DNA of 10,682 bases from JBGLNJ01 sp964353405 (GTDB lineage Bacteria > Chloroflexota > Anaerolineae > Fen-1058): contig CAYGWJ010000339.1 of assembly GCA_964353405.1 (NCBI GenBank), forward strand, positions 1 through 10,682, in the 5' to 3' direction. Under the pieces are notes generated by a model. That model did no database searches. It was not told the origin of the DNA and saw only the letters and a program-made list of their open reading frames with translations. Of this stretch, positions 5,299 to 10,351 are shown piece by piece. The translations under genes and the position numbers were made by a program. How positions within the stretch are numbered: the first letter of the stretch is position 1; each line of letters opens with the position of its first letter.

Positions 5299-5510
5299 GC
5301 CGCCTCACCCTCCATCTGCGCGGCCAGCTCGCGCTCGCGCAAAATCGTCTTCATCCGCGCAATGTCGCGGCGCAGCGCCGTCAACCGGTTGTGGTCTTCG
5401 AGCTGCCCCATCACGTACTGAAAGCGCAGGTTGAACAACTCTTCGAAAGTTTCATCCATCTTGCGCCGGATGTCGTCAGTCGCCATCCCGCGCGCTTCGC
5501 GCACGTCCAT
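5295..5510 (-). CDS. rpmC: 50S ribosomal protein L29
   Basis: L29 is a small helical protein at the polypeptide exit tunnel, beside L23, near the docking site of SRP and trigger factor. The 71-residue product has the family's two-helix pattern: an N-terminal helix (REARGMATDDIRRKMDETFE), the LFNLRFQYVMGQLEDHNRL segment (about 25-43) and a C-terminal helix with RRDIARMKTILRERE. It runs a few residues longer at the C-terminus than many homologues (EGEAA). The ATG lies 2 nt after the rplP stop with GGAGG inside the end of rplP, and the TGA stop overlaps the rpsQ ATG. This is the only TGA among the visible stops. Confidence 0.96.
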   Translation of the reverse strand: MDVREARGMATDDIRRKMDETFEELFNLRFQYVMGQLEDHNRLTALRRDIARMKTILRERELAAQMEGEAA

Positions 5511-5512
5511 CT

Positions 5513-5953
5513 CTATTCCTCCCCGCCGCCGCCGCTGGCGACAATGTCGCGCCGGCCCACGAACTGGGTCTTGATAGGCAGCTTGTGCGCGGCCAGTCTG
5601 AGCGCTTCGCGCGCAATGGCTTCATCCAGGCCGCCCACTTCAAACAGGATGCGGCCCGGTCGGATGACGGCCACCCAATGGTCCACCGCACCCTTGCCCT
5701 TACCCATGCGGGTCTCGGCCGGTTTCTGTGTCACAGGCTTGTCGGGGAAAATGCGCACCCACAACTTGCCACGGCGCGTGCCATAGCGCACTGCAGCGCG
5801 GCGGGCGGCTTCGATCTGGCGCTGCGTCATCCAGCACGGCTCCAGTGCTTGCAGGCCGAACTCACCGAACGACACTTCAACGCCGCGCGTTTCCTTGCCC
5901 TTCATCCGGCCGCGCATTTGCTTTCGAAATTTGACACGCTTTGGCATCAACAT
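5513..5953 (-). CDS. rplP: 50S ribosomal protein L16
   Basis: L16 organises the A-site finger and elbow region of the large subunit and assembles late. The 146-residue product starts MLMPKRVKFRKQMRGRMKGK, the classical L16 N-terminus, and contains GEFGLQALEPCWMTQRQIEA (about 31-50), the RMGKGKG segment whose Arg is the hydroxylated position in E. coli, and LFEVGGLDEAIAREALRLAAHKLPIKTQFV. I chose ATG 5953, with GGAG at 5961-5964 seven nt upstream. The frame continues through the spacer to 6001, but that part is the palindromic repeat and not L16. The spacer to rpsC is 100 nt, whereas it is usually nearly zero. Confidence 0.98.
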   Translation of the reverse strand: MLMPKRVKFRKQMRGRMKGKETRGVEVSFGEFGLQALEPCWMTQRQIEAARRAAVRYGTRRGKLWVRIFPDKPVTQKPAETRMGKGKGAVDHWVAVIRPGRILFEVGGLDEAIAREALRLAAHKLPIKTQFVGRRDIVASGGGGEE

Positions 5954-5968
5954 AGTAGAACTCCGTAT

Positions 5969-5991
5969 GGGCGGGGTAACCCCGCCCCTAC
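5969..5991 (-). repeat. REP-like element: GTAG plus GC-rich palindrome, rpsC-rplP spacer
   Basis: On the coding strand GTAG (5988-5991) is followed by a perfect 8-bp stem with arms at 5980-5987 and 5969-5976 (GGGCGGGG and CCCCGCCC) and a 3-nt loop. It has the same orientation and layout as the elements at 4266-4290, 4635-4660 and 10271-10351, but a different stem. It ends only a few nt from the rplP Shine-Dalgarno. Confidence 0.6.
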
Positions 5992-6025
5992 CAAATGTCA
6001 AATATCAAAGGTTGGCCCGCATTTT

Positions 6026-6053
6026 GAAATTTGCATTTGAAATTTGAAATTTC
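6026..6053. repeat. GAAATTT heptamer array next to the rpsC stop
   Basis: On the plus strand GAAATTT occurs at 6026, 6039 and 6046, with one 6-nt variant (GCATTT) at 6033. The array ends at the base before the rpsC TAA (6054-6056). It closely resembles the GARATTC array beside the rpmD stop at 1190-1217, so the two spacers may carry the same kind of element. The remaining spacer, 5992-6025, shows no clear structure. Confidence 0.6.
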
Positions 6054-6713
6054 TTAGGCGGCGGCTTCTTCCGCTTTTGCTTCCGGCAAGATCTCGCCCT
6101 TGTAGATCCACACCTTCACCCCGATACGGCCATAAGTCGTCAGCGCCTCGGAGCGGGCAAAGTCAATGTCGGCGCGCAGCGTGCTGCGCGGCACGCGGCC
6201 TTCCATCACGGTTTCGCGGCGGGCCATTTCCGACCCGGCCAGGCGGCCGGCGCAGATGATCTTGATGCCGCCCGCGCCCAGGCGCATAGCCTGCTGAACG
6301 GCGCGCTTCATCGCGCGGCTGTGGCTGATACGGCGCTCCAACTGTTGTGCGATGTTATCGGCTACCAGCGCCGCTTCCATGTCCGGCTTTTCCACTTCTT
6401 CAACTTCGAGCTTGACCTTTTTGTTGGTCAGCTTTTCGAGCTGCTCGCGCAAAACCTTGACCGCCACACCCTTGCGCCCGATGATGATGCCGGGCTTGGC
6501 CGTGTGGATAGTCACAATGACCTGGTTCGGGAATCGCTCAATGTCCACTTTAGAGACGCCGGCATGGCCGACCTCTTTCTGCACGAACGCGCGGAGCTTG
6601 AGATCTTCTATCAGCAAGCCGGCGTACTGCGGCCCTTTCTTGGCATACCAACGAGCCTGCCAGTCGCGGATGATTTTGAGCCTGAAGCCGTAAGGATGAA
6701 CTTTTCTACCCAA
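6054..6713 (-). CDS. rpsC: 30S ribosomal protein S3
   Basis: S3 forms part of the mRNA entry channel and its helicase activity on the 30S head. The 219-residue product begins GRKVHPYGFRLKIIRDWQAR, includes the type-II KH motif GIIIGRKG (about 75-82), and a C-terminal domain with GRLAGSEMARRETVMEGRVP (about 156-175) and TLRADIDFARSEALTTYGRIGVK. The start codon is TTG at 6711-6713: no ATG precedes VHPYGF, TTG-GRKVHP is the family N-terminus, and a strong GGAGGAGG lies at 6721-6728, 7 nt upstream. A small hairpin overlaps that Shine-Dalgarno. The gene ends in TAA directly against a heptamer array. Confidence 0.98.
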   Translation of the reverse strand: MGRKVHPYGFRLKIIRDWQARWYAKKGPQYAGLLIEDLKLRAFVQKEVGHAGVSKVDIERFPNQVIVTIHTAKPGIIIGRKGVAVKVLREQLEKLTNKKVKLEVEEVEKPDMEAALVADNIAQQLERRISHSRAMKRAVQQAMRLGAGGIKIICAGRLAGSEMARRETVMEGRVPRSTLRADIDFARSEALTTYGRIGVKVWIYKGEILPEAKAEEAAA

Positions 6714-6720
6714 TTGCGAT

Positions 6721-6728
6721 CCTCCTCC
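6721..6728 (-). promoter_or_regulatory. Strong Shine-Dalgarno deciding the rpsC TTG start
   Basis: GGAGGAGG on the minus strand, 7 nt before the TTG. It is the longest Shine-Dalgarno match in the window and compensates for the weak start codon. Its upstream three bases also belong to the hairpin at 6726-6741. Confidence 0.75.
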
Positions 6729-6741
6729 GGATTAAGCCGGA
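6726..6741 (-). repeat. Small hairpin overlapping the rpsC Shine-Dalgarno
   Basis: Arms TCCGG and CCGGA (minus strand; 6737-6741 and 6726-6730) enclose a 6-nt loop. The proximal arm overlaps the first bases of the GGAGGAGG. It could partly mask ribosome binding, but with only 5 bp it may also be chance. Confidence 0.35.
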
Positions 6742-6744
6742 TAC

Positions 6745-7092
6745 CTACTCACGCTCGGTCAGAACGACGGTAATGTGGGACGAACGCCTGAGAATCGGCT
6801 TGAAGCGGCCACGCGCGCCAAAACGTCGCCACTGGCGGCGCGGGCCTTCGTCGGCCTTGATCTCGGACACGTACAGGTCGTCGCGCGTCCAGCCCTGGTT
6901 TTCTTCGGCATTGGCAATCGCGGAGCGAATAGCCTTGGACACGGGCCCGGCGGCTGCCTTGGGCATGAACTTGAGCACGGCCAGCGCTTCGTTGGCGCCC
7001 AAACCGCGCACCGTATCAACCACCAGTCGCACCTTGCGGGGCGACATGGGAACGAATCGAGTCATAGCACGCACAGAATTCGGCATGGTCAT
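6745..7092 (-). CDS. rplV: 50S ribosomal protein L22
   Basis: L22 lines the exit tunnel with a long beta-hairpin and interacts with all 23S domains. The 115-residue product shows FVPMSPRKVRLVVDTVRG (about 13-30), a central helix region (ANEALAVLKFMPKAAAGPV, AIRSAIANAEEN) and the hairpin end DEGPRRQWRRFGARGRFKPI followed by SSHITVVL. The hairpin tip reads FGARG where the family usually has PRAxG. Two starts are possible: ATG 7092, only 3-4 nt after the GAGG, or ATG 7086 (MPNSVRAMTRF), with better spacing. I give the longer form; the shorter is at least as likely. The TAG stop is 31 nt before rpsC. Confidence 0.95.
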   Translation of the reverse strand: MTMPNSVRAMTRFVPMSPRKVRLVVDTVRGLGANEALAVLKFMPKAAAGPVSKAIRSAIANAEENQGWTRDDLYVSEIKADEGPRRQWRRFGARGRFKPILRRSSHITVVLTERE

Positions 7093-7100
7093 TTACCTCG

Positions 7101-7394
7101 CTAAGCCGCCGCGCCTTCGACCTTGGTCGCTTTTTCCTTGGTCGAGTGGCCGCGATAGGTGCGTGTCGGGGCAAACTCGCCCAGCTTGTGGCCGACCATG
7201 TTCTCCGTGATGTAAATCGGAACGTGGCGGCGGCCATCGTGCACGGCGATGGTGTGCCCGACCATCTGCGGGAAGATAGTGCTGGCGCGCGACCAGGTGC
7301 GAATGACTTTTTTATCGCCCGCCTGATTCATCATTTCGATTCGCTTCAACAGCTTGGGCTGAATGAACGGCCCTTTCTTGAGTGATCTCGACAT
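7101..7394 (-). CDS. rpsS: 30S ribosomal protein S19
   Basis: S19 is a 30S head protein that forms bridges to the 50S central protuberance and contacts tRNA. The 97-residue product starts MSRSLKKGPFIQPKLLKRIE and contains IRTWSRASTIFPQMVGHTIA (about 31-50), VHDGRRHVPIYITENMVGHK and LGEFAPTRTYRGHS, all family-typical. The ATG at 7394 has AGGAG at 7402-7406, overlapping the TAG stop of rplB, so it is coupled to rplB. The long frame upstream to 7649 lies inside rplB and is a shadow. Confidence 0.98.
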   Translation of the reverse strand: MSRSLKKGPFIQPKLLKRIEMMNQAGDKKVIRTWSRASTIFPQMVGHTIAVHDGRRHVPIYITENMVGHKLGEFAPTRTYRGHSTKEKATKVEGAAA

Positions 7395-7404
7395 CGCTAC
7401 ACTC

Positions 7405-8241
7405 CTACCGTCGCTTCTTGCTGCGGCGCCGGACAATGAACTGATCGCTGCGCTTGTTGTTGCGCGTCTTTTTGCCCAACGTGGGCTTGCCCCACGGGCT
7501 GCGCGGCCCCGGCTTACCGATGGGCTGGCGGCCTTCGCCGCCGCCATGCGGGTGGTCGCGCGGAGACATGGCGCTGCCGCGCACGGTCGGTCGGATGCCC
7601 AGATGCCGCTTGCGGCCAGCCTTGCCCAGCTTGATGTTACTGTGGTCAATATTGCCGACCTGTCCGACGACCGCGTAACAGTTCTGACGGACTTTGCGCA
7701 TCTCGCCTGAAGGCAGACGCAGCGTGGCGTAATCGCCTTCCTTCGCCAGCAACTGGACGCTGCTGCCCGCCGAGCGAGCCATCTGCGCGCCCTGACCCAG
7801 CCGGTACTCGACGCAGTGAACCACCGTGCCGAGCGGCATGTTTTCCAGCGGCAGGCAGTTGCCCAGGCGCACTTCGGCGTTCGGGCCGCTCACGACGCTG
7901 TCACCCACGCGCAGGCTCAACGGCGCAATGATGTAGCGCTTCTCGCCGTCGGCATACGTCAGCAGAGCAATGCGCGCCGAGCGGTTCGGGTCGTACTCGA
8001 TAGCGACGACCTTGGCCGGGATGCCATGCTTGTCGCGCTTGAAATCAATCTTGCGGTATTGCCGCGCGCTGCCGCCGCCTCGATGGCGAACCGTGATCCT
8101 GCCCTGAGCGTTCCGGCCTCCGCTCTTGCGGAGTTCGACAATCAAGCTGCGTTCCGGCGTATCCTTGGTAATGTCCTCGAACGTATCGCCGCTCATGCCG
8201 CGGCGGCCCGGCGAGGTCGGCTTGTATTTACGAATCCCCAT
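7405..8241 (-). CDS. rplB: 50S ribosomal protein L2
   Basis: L2 is required for subunit association and peptidyl-transferase activity. The 278-residue product is full length: MGIRKYKPTSPGRRGMSGDT, an OB-fold RNA-binding domain (about 60-125, with RKIDFKRDKHGIPAKVVAIE), an SH3-like domain (about 126-200) and the C-terminal DHPHGGGEGR (about 229-238), whose histidine corresponds to the functionally important E. coli His229. It ends SPWGKPTLGKKTRNNKRSDQ-type with a basic tail RRRSKKRR. The ATG lies 2 nt after rplW, with GGGAG in the rplW end. The stop TAG overlaps the rpsS Shine-Dalgarno. Confidence 0.98.
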   Translation of the reverse strand: MGIRKYKPTSPGRRGMSGDTFEDITKDTPERSLIVELRKSGGRNAQGRITVRHRGGGSARQYRKIDFKRDKHGIPAKVVAIEYDPNRSARIALLTYADGEKRYIIAPLSLRVGDSVVSGPNAEVRLGNCLPLENMPLGTVVHCVEYRLGQGAQMARSAGSSVQLLAKEGDYATLRLPSGEMRKVRQNCYAVVGQVGNIDHSNIKLGKAGRKRHLGIRPTVRGSAMSPRDHPHGGGEGRQPIGKPGPRSPWGKPTLGKKTRNNKRSDQFIVRRRSKKRR

Positions 8242-8243
8242 GC

Positions 8244-8561
8244 CTAGACTCCCTCAAAGAGTTCCAGCCGCTGACCTTCAGCCAGCTTGACAATGGCTTT
8301 CTTCCAGCCCGGCTTTCGGACTTTTTGCTGAGCCTTTTTGCCCATGATGCGGCTGCGCGGATTGCGGCTGCGGTGGGCGGCCACGTTCATGACTCGCACT
8401 TCTTGGACCGTGACATTGAAAATCTGCTCGACGGCCTCTTTGACCTGCATTTTGTTCGCGCGGCTGTCCACCTCGAAGGCGTATTGCGGCTGTGCGAGTT
8501 CGCCAAGCCGGTTGGCCTTTTCGGTAATGAGCGGGCGCTTCAAGACTTGATAGAGATGCAT
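8244..8561 (-). CDS. rplW: 50S ribosomal protein L23
   Basis: L23 sits at the tunnel exit and is the docking site for trigger factor and SRP. The 105-residue product starts MHLYQVLKRPLITEKANRL (the PLITEK motif is diagnostic) and includes YAFEVDSRANKMQVKEAVEQ (about 27-46), IFNVTVQEVRVMNV and a basic extension (SRNPRSRIMGKKAQQKVRKP) before the last strand KKAIVKLAEGQRLELFEGV. The ATG has AGGAG at 8569-8573, 7 nt upstream and overlapping the TAG stop of rplD. The gap to rplB is 2 nt. Confidence 0.97.
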   Translation of the reverse strand: MHLYQVLKRPLITEKANRLGELAQPQYAFEVDSRANKMQVKEAVEQIFNVTVQEVRVMNVAAHRSRNPRSRIMGKKAQQKVRKPGWKKAIVKLAEGQRLELFEGV

Positions 8562-8571
8562 CGCTTCGCTC

Positions 8572-9192
8572 CTACCCCAGAATCCCTTGGATGACTTGCA
8601 GCGCGCCCATCGGCATCACCACCGTCTCATACCCGAACAGGTCGCGGATGTTGAGATATTGTGCGCGCAGGTACTTGACGTCGGGCAGATTGCGCGCCGA
8701 CTTTTCCACGTTCTCGTTCTTTTCCGGCAAGAGCACCAGCGCCGAAGAAGGAATTGCCAGCGCATCCAGCACCGCCGAAAGCGTTTTGGTCCTGGGCATG
8801 TCCATCTCCAGCTTGTCCAGCACAATAATCTGCAAGGCCCTGGCCTTGACGGAAAGCGCGCTGCGCAGCGCGGCGCGGCGCATCTTTTGCGGCATGACCT
8901 GAGCATAGCTGCGCGGATGCGGACCAAACACGGTGCCGCCCTTGCGCCAATGCGGCGCCTTGCGGCTACCCTGGCGAGCGTGGCCGGTGCCCTTTTGCTT
9001 CCACATCTTCCTGGTGGAGCCATTCACTTCACCACGCGTCTTGGTCTGGGCATTGCCTTGGCGTGCATTCGCCAGCTGGCGCATCAACGCCTGATGCATC
9101 AGCGCCGTATTGGGTTCAACTTCGAAAATGACTTTTGGCAACTCGACTTCACCGACGTTCTCGCCGGCCATGTTCTTCACAGGTACTTTCAT
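8572..9192 (-). CDS. rplD: 50S ribosomal protein L4
   Basis: L4 extends a loop into the exit tunnel; in E. coli it also represses its own operon. The 206-residue product starts MKVPVKNMAGENVGEVELP and shows the tunnel loop with GEVNGSTRKMWKQKGTGHAR (about 54-73), KAPHWRKGGTVFGPHPRSY (about 78-96), then the Rossmann-like body with IIVLDKLEMDMPRTKTL and ALVLLPEKNENVEKSARNLP. I chose ATG 9192, which gives the family-standard MKVPV and has GGAAGGGG (9201-9208) 8 nt upstream. A GTG at 9198 overlapping the rplC stop would add two residues and is a less likely alternative. No L4-type leader target was recognised upstream of rpsJ. Confidence 0.97.
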   Translation of the reverse strand: MKVPVKNMAGENVGEVELPKVIFEVEPNTALMHQALMRQLANARQGNAQTKTRGEVNGSTRKMWKQKGTGHARQGSRKAPHWRKGGTVFGPHPRSYAQVMPQKMRRAALRSALSVKARALQIIVLDKLEMDMPRTKTLSAVLDALAIPSSALVLLPEKNENVEKSARNLPDVKYLRAQYLNIRDLFGYETVVMPMGALQVIQGILG

Positions 9193-9197
9193 CGCCA

Positions 9198-9866
9198 CTA
9201 CCCCTTCCGCGCCTGCTTCACCATCACCAGACTGCCCGTTGCGCCGGGGACAGGGCCGCGCACCGCAATCAAGTTGCGCTCCGCGTCCACCATCACGACT
9301 GTCAGATTCTGGGCCGTCACCCGCACGTCACCCATGTGGCCGGCCATGCGCTTGCCCTTGTGAACGCGACCGGGCGATGTCGTCGGCGCAATCGAGCCGG
9401 ACGTGCGCTGTCGGTCAGACTGGCCGTGCGTGCGCGGGCCGCCCGCAAAGTGGTGGCGTTTGACGTTGCCGGCAAAGCCTTTGCCTTTGGACGTGCCGAG
9501 GACGTCTACGTGATCGCCCACGGCAAAAATATCCGCCATGATCTTTTGGCCTTCCGCGTAGCCTTCGTCGCCCTTGATGCGGAATTCGCGCAGGTGACGC
9601 ATCGCCGGGACGTTTTGCAGCTCGCGGCGCTTGGGATGCTTTTCGCTCACCTTGAGCAAGCCCAGGTGGCCGCGCTCGCCGCTCGAGAGGCGCTTTTCTT
9701 TGACTTCGCCCAAGCCCAGCTGCATAGCCTTGTAGCCGTCTTTGTCCTCGGTCTTGATTTGTGCGACGTAACAGGGCCCGGCTTCGATCACCGTCACCGG
9801 GACGATCTCGCCCTTCTCGTCAAAGATCTGGGTCATCCCCGCTTTTTTGCCCAGGATGCCTTTCAT
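9198..9866 (-). CDS. rplC: 50S ribosomal protein L3
   Basis: L3 is one of two proteins that initiate large-subunit assembly; its central extension approaches the peptidyl-transferase centre. The 222-residue product starts MKGILGKKAGMTQIFDEKG and has GTSKGKGFAGNVKRHHFAGG (about 124-143), SPGRVHKGKRMAGHMGD and the end VDAERNLIAVRGPVPGATGS. It is slightly longer than the usual 205-212, mainly around 75-97 (KHPKRRELQNVPAMRHLREF). In the tip loop, GSIAPTTSPG replaces the E. coli GSIGQNQTPG, so the glutamine methylated there by PrmB is absent. I chose ATG 9866, with GGAG at 9872-9875; the upstream open frame runs through the AT-rich heptamer array and is not L3. Confidence 0.97.
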   Translation of the reverse strand: MKGILGKKAGMTQIFDEKGEIVPVTVIEAGPCYVAQIKTEDKDGYKAMQLGLGEVKEKRLSSGERGHLGLLKVSEKHPKRRELQNVPAMRHLREFRIKGDEGYAEGQKIMADIFAVGDHVDVLGTSKGKGFAGNVKRHHFAGGPRTHGQSDRQRTSGSIAPTTSPGRVHKGKRMAGHMGDVRVTAQNLTVVMVDAERNLIAVRGPVPGATGSLVMVKQARKG

Positions 9867-9879
9867 GTTCTCTCCGATC

Positions 9880-9946
9880 AATTTCAAATTATCAATTGCC
9901 AATTACCAATTGCCAATTGATAATTGATAATTGATAATTGACAATT
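9880..9946. repeat. Ten AATT tetramers at exact 7-nt period, rpsJ-rplC spacer
   Basis: AATT starts at 9880, 9887, 9894, 9901, 9908, 9915, 9922, 9929, 9936 and 9943 with no slip in phase. The 3-nt linkers vary (tca, atc, gcc, acc, gcc, gat, gat, gat, gac). The last unit touches the rpsJ stop codon (9946-9948), so the TAA fits the repeat register. The array occupies almost the whole 79-nt spacer and stops just before the rplC Shine-Dalgarno. Heptamer tandem arrays are known in cyanobacteria as STRR sequences; no relation is implied. Strongly AT-rich and self-complementary. Confidence 0.8.
9917..9944 (-). promoter_or_regulatory. Possible internal promoter inside the AT-rich array (weak)
   Basis: On the minus strand TTGTCA (9939-9944) and TATCAA (9917-9922) are 16 nt apart, matching the sigma-70 consensus at 5/6 and 4/6 positions. 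It would drive transcription from rplC onward. Because the array itself is repetitive and AT-rich, the match may be accidental. Confidence 0.2.
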
Positions 9947-10254
9947 TAGAGTTTGATCTCAATGTCAACGCCCGCCGGAAGATTCAGGCGCATCAGCGTG
10001 TCAATCGTCTTAGAGTCCGGGTCCACGACTTCGATCAGGCGCTTGTGGGTGCGGATCTCAAAATGCTCGTGGCTATCCTTGTCAATGAACGCCGAGCGGC
10101 GCACAGTGAATTTCTCGATGCGCGTGGGCATGGGCACCGGGCCCACTACGGTCGCGCCAGTGCGCTCGGCCGTCTCGACGATCCGCTGCGCGGACTGGTC
10201 GAGCACACGATGATCGTAAGCCTTCAAGCGGATGCGTATCTTTTGTTTCGCCAT
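9946..10254 (-). CDS. rpsJ: 30S ribosomal protein S10
   Basis: S10 (NusE) is a 30S head protein that also links NusG and RNA polymerase to the ribosome and acts in antitermination. The 102-residue product has family length: MAKQKIRIRLKAYDHRVLDQ, SAQRIVETAERTGATVVGPV (about 21-40), PMPTRIEKFTVRRSAFIDKD (the extended loop, about 41-60), SHEHFEIRTHKRLIEVVDP and the end GVDIEIKL. The Shine-Dalgarno is poor (GAGAG just upstream). The 96-nt spacer to tuf consists mostly of three tandem palindromes, so the usual regulated S10 leader is not seen. The TAA stop abuts the AATT array. Confidence 0.98.
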   Translation of the reverse strand: MAKQKIRIRLKAYDHRVLDQSAQRIVETAERTGATVVGPVPMPTRIEKFTVRRSAFIDKDSHEHFEIRTHKRLIEVVDPDSKTIDTLMRLNLPAGVDIEIKL

Positions 10255-10262
10255 AGTTCTCT

Positions 10263-10351
10263 CTCAGACTGTCAGGTTTTGGAAACCTGACCTACTCAGA
10301 CCTTGTCAGGTTTGGAAACCTGACCTTGTCAGGTTTGGAAACCTGACCTAC
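10263..10351 (-). repeat. Three tandem REP-like palindromes in the tuf-rpsJ spacer
   Basis: The plus-strand palindrome GTCAGGTTT..AAACCTGAC (perfect 9-bp arms) occurs at 10271-10291, 10305-10324 and 10328-10347. The last two form an exact 23-nt tandem period. The first and third are followed by CTAC, i.e. preceded by GTAG on the coding strand; the second has lost it. CTCAGAC is also repeated before copies one and two, suggesting growth by tandem duplication. The third GTAG merges with the tuf stop: the coding strand reads TAGTAG, two stops in a row. It is the same family as 4266-4290. Confidence 0.75.

Noticed and set aside
5954..6001. N-terminal extension of L16
   Set aside because: The extra codons are translated from the palindromic repeat; MLMPKRVKF at 5953 is the standard start.
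8587..9363. A 258-codon plus-strand open frame, and similar ones at 3599-4231 and 9135-9920
   Set aside because: They lie antisense to rplD, rplE and rplC, have no plausible start context, and read as shadow translations.
10255..10350. L4-regulated S10 leader, as in E. coli
   Set aside because: The spacer is only 96 nt and almost entirely tandem palindromes; nothing resembling the leader hairpins with a U-run is present.
10263..10351. Repeats between tuf and rpsJ as a mini CRISPR array
   Set aside because: The copies are palindromes with 3- and 13-nt separations and no spacers of 25-40 nt; no cas genes are nearby.
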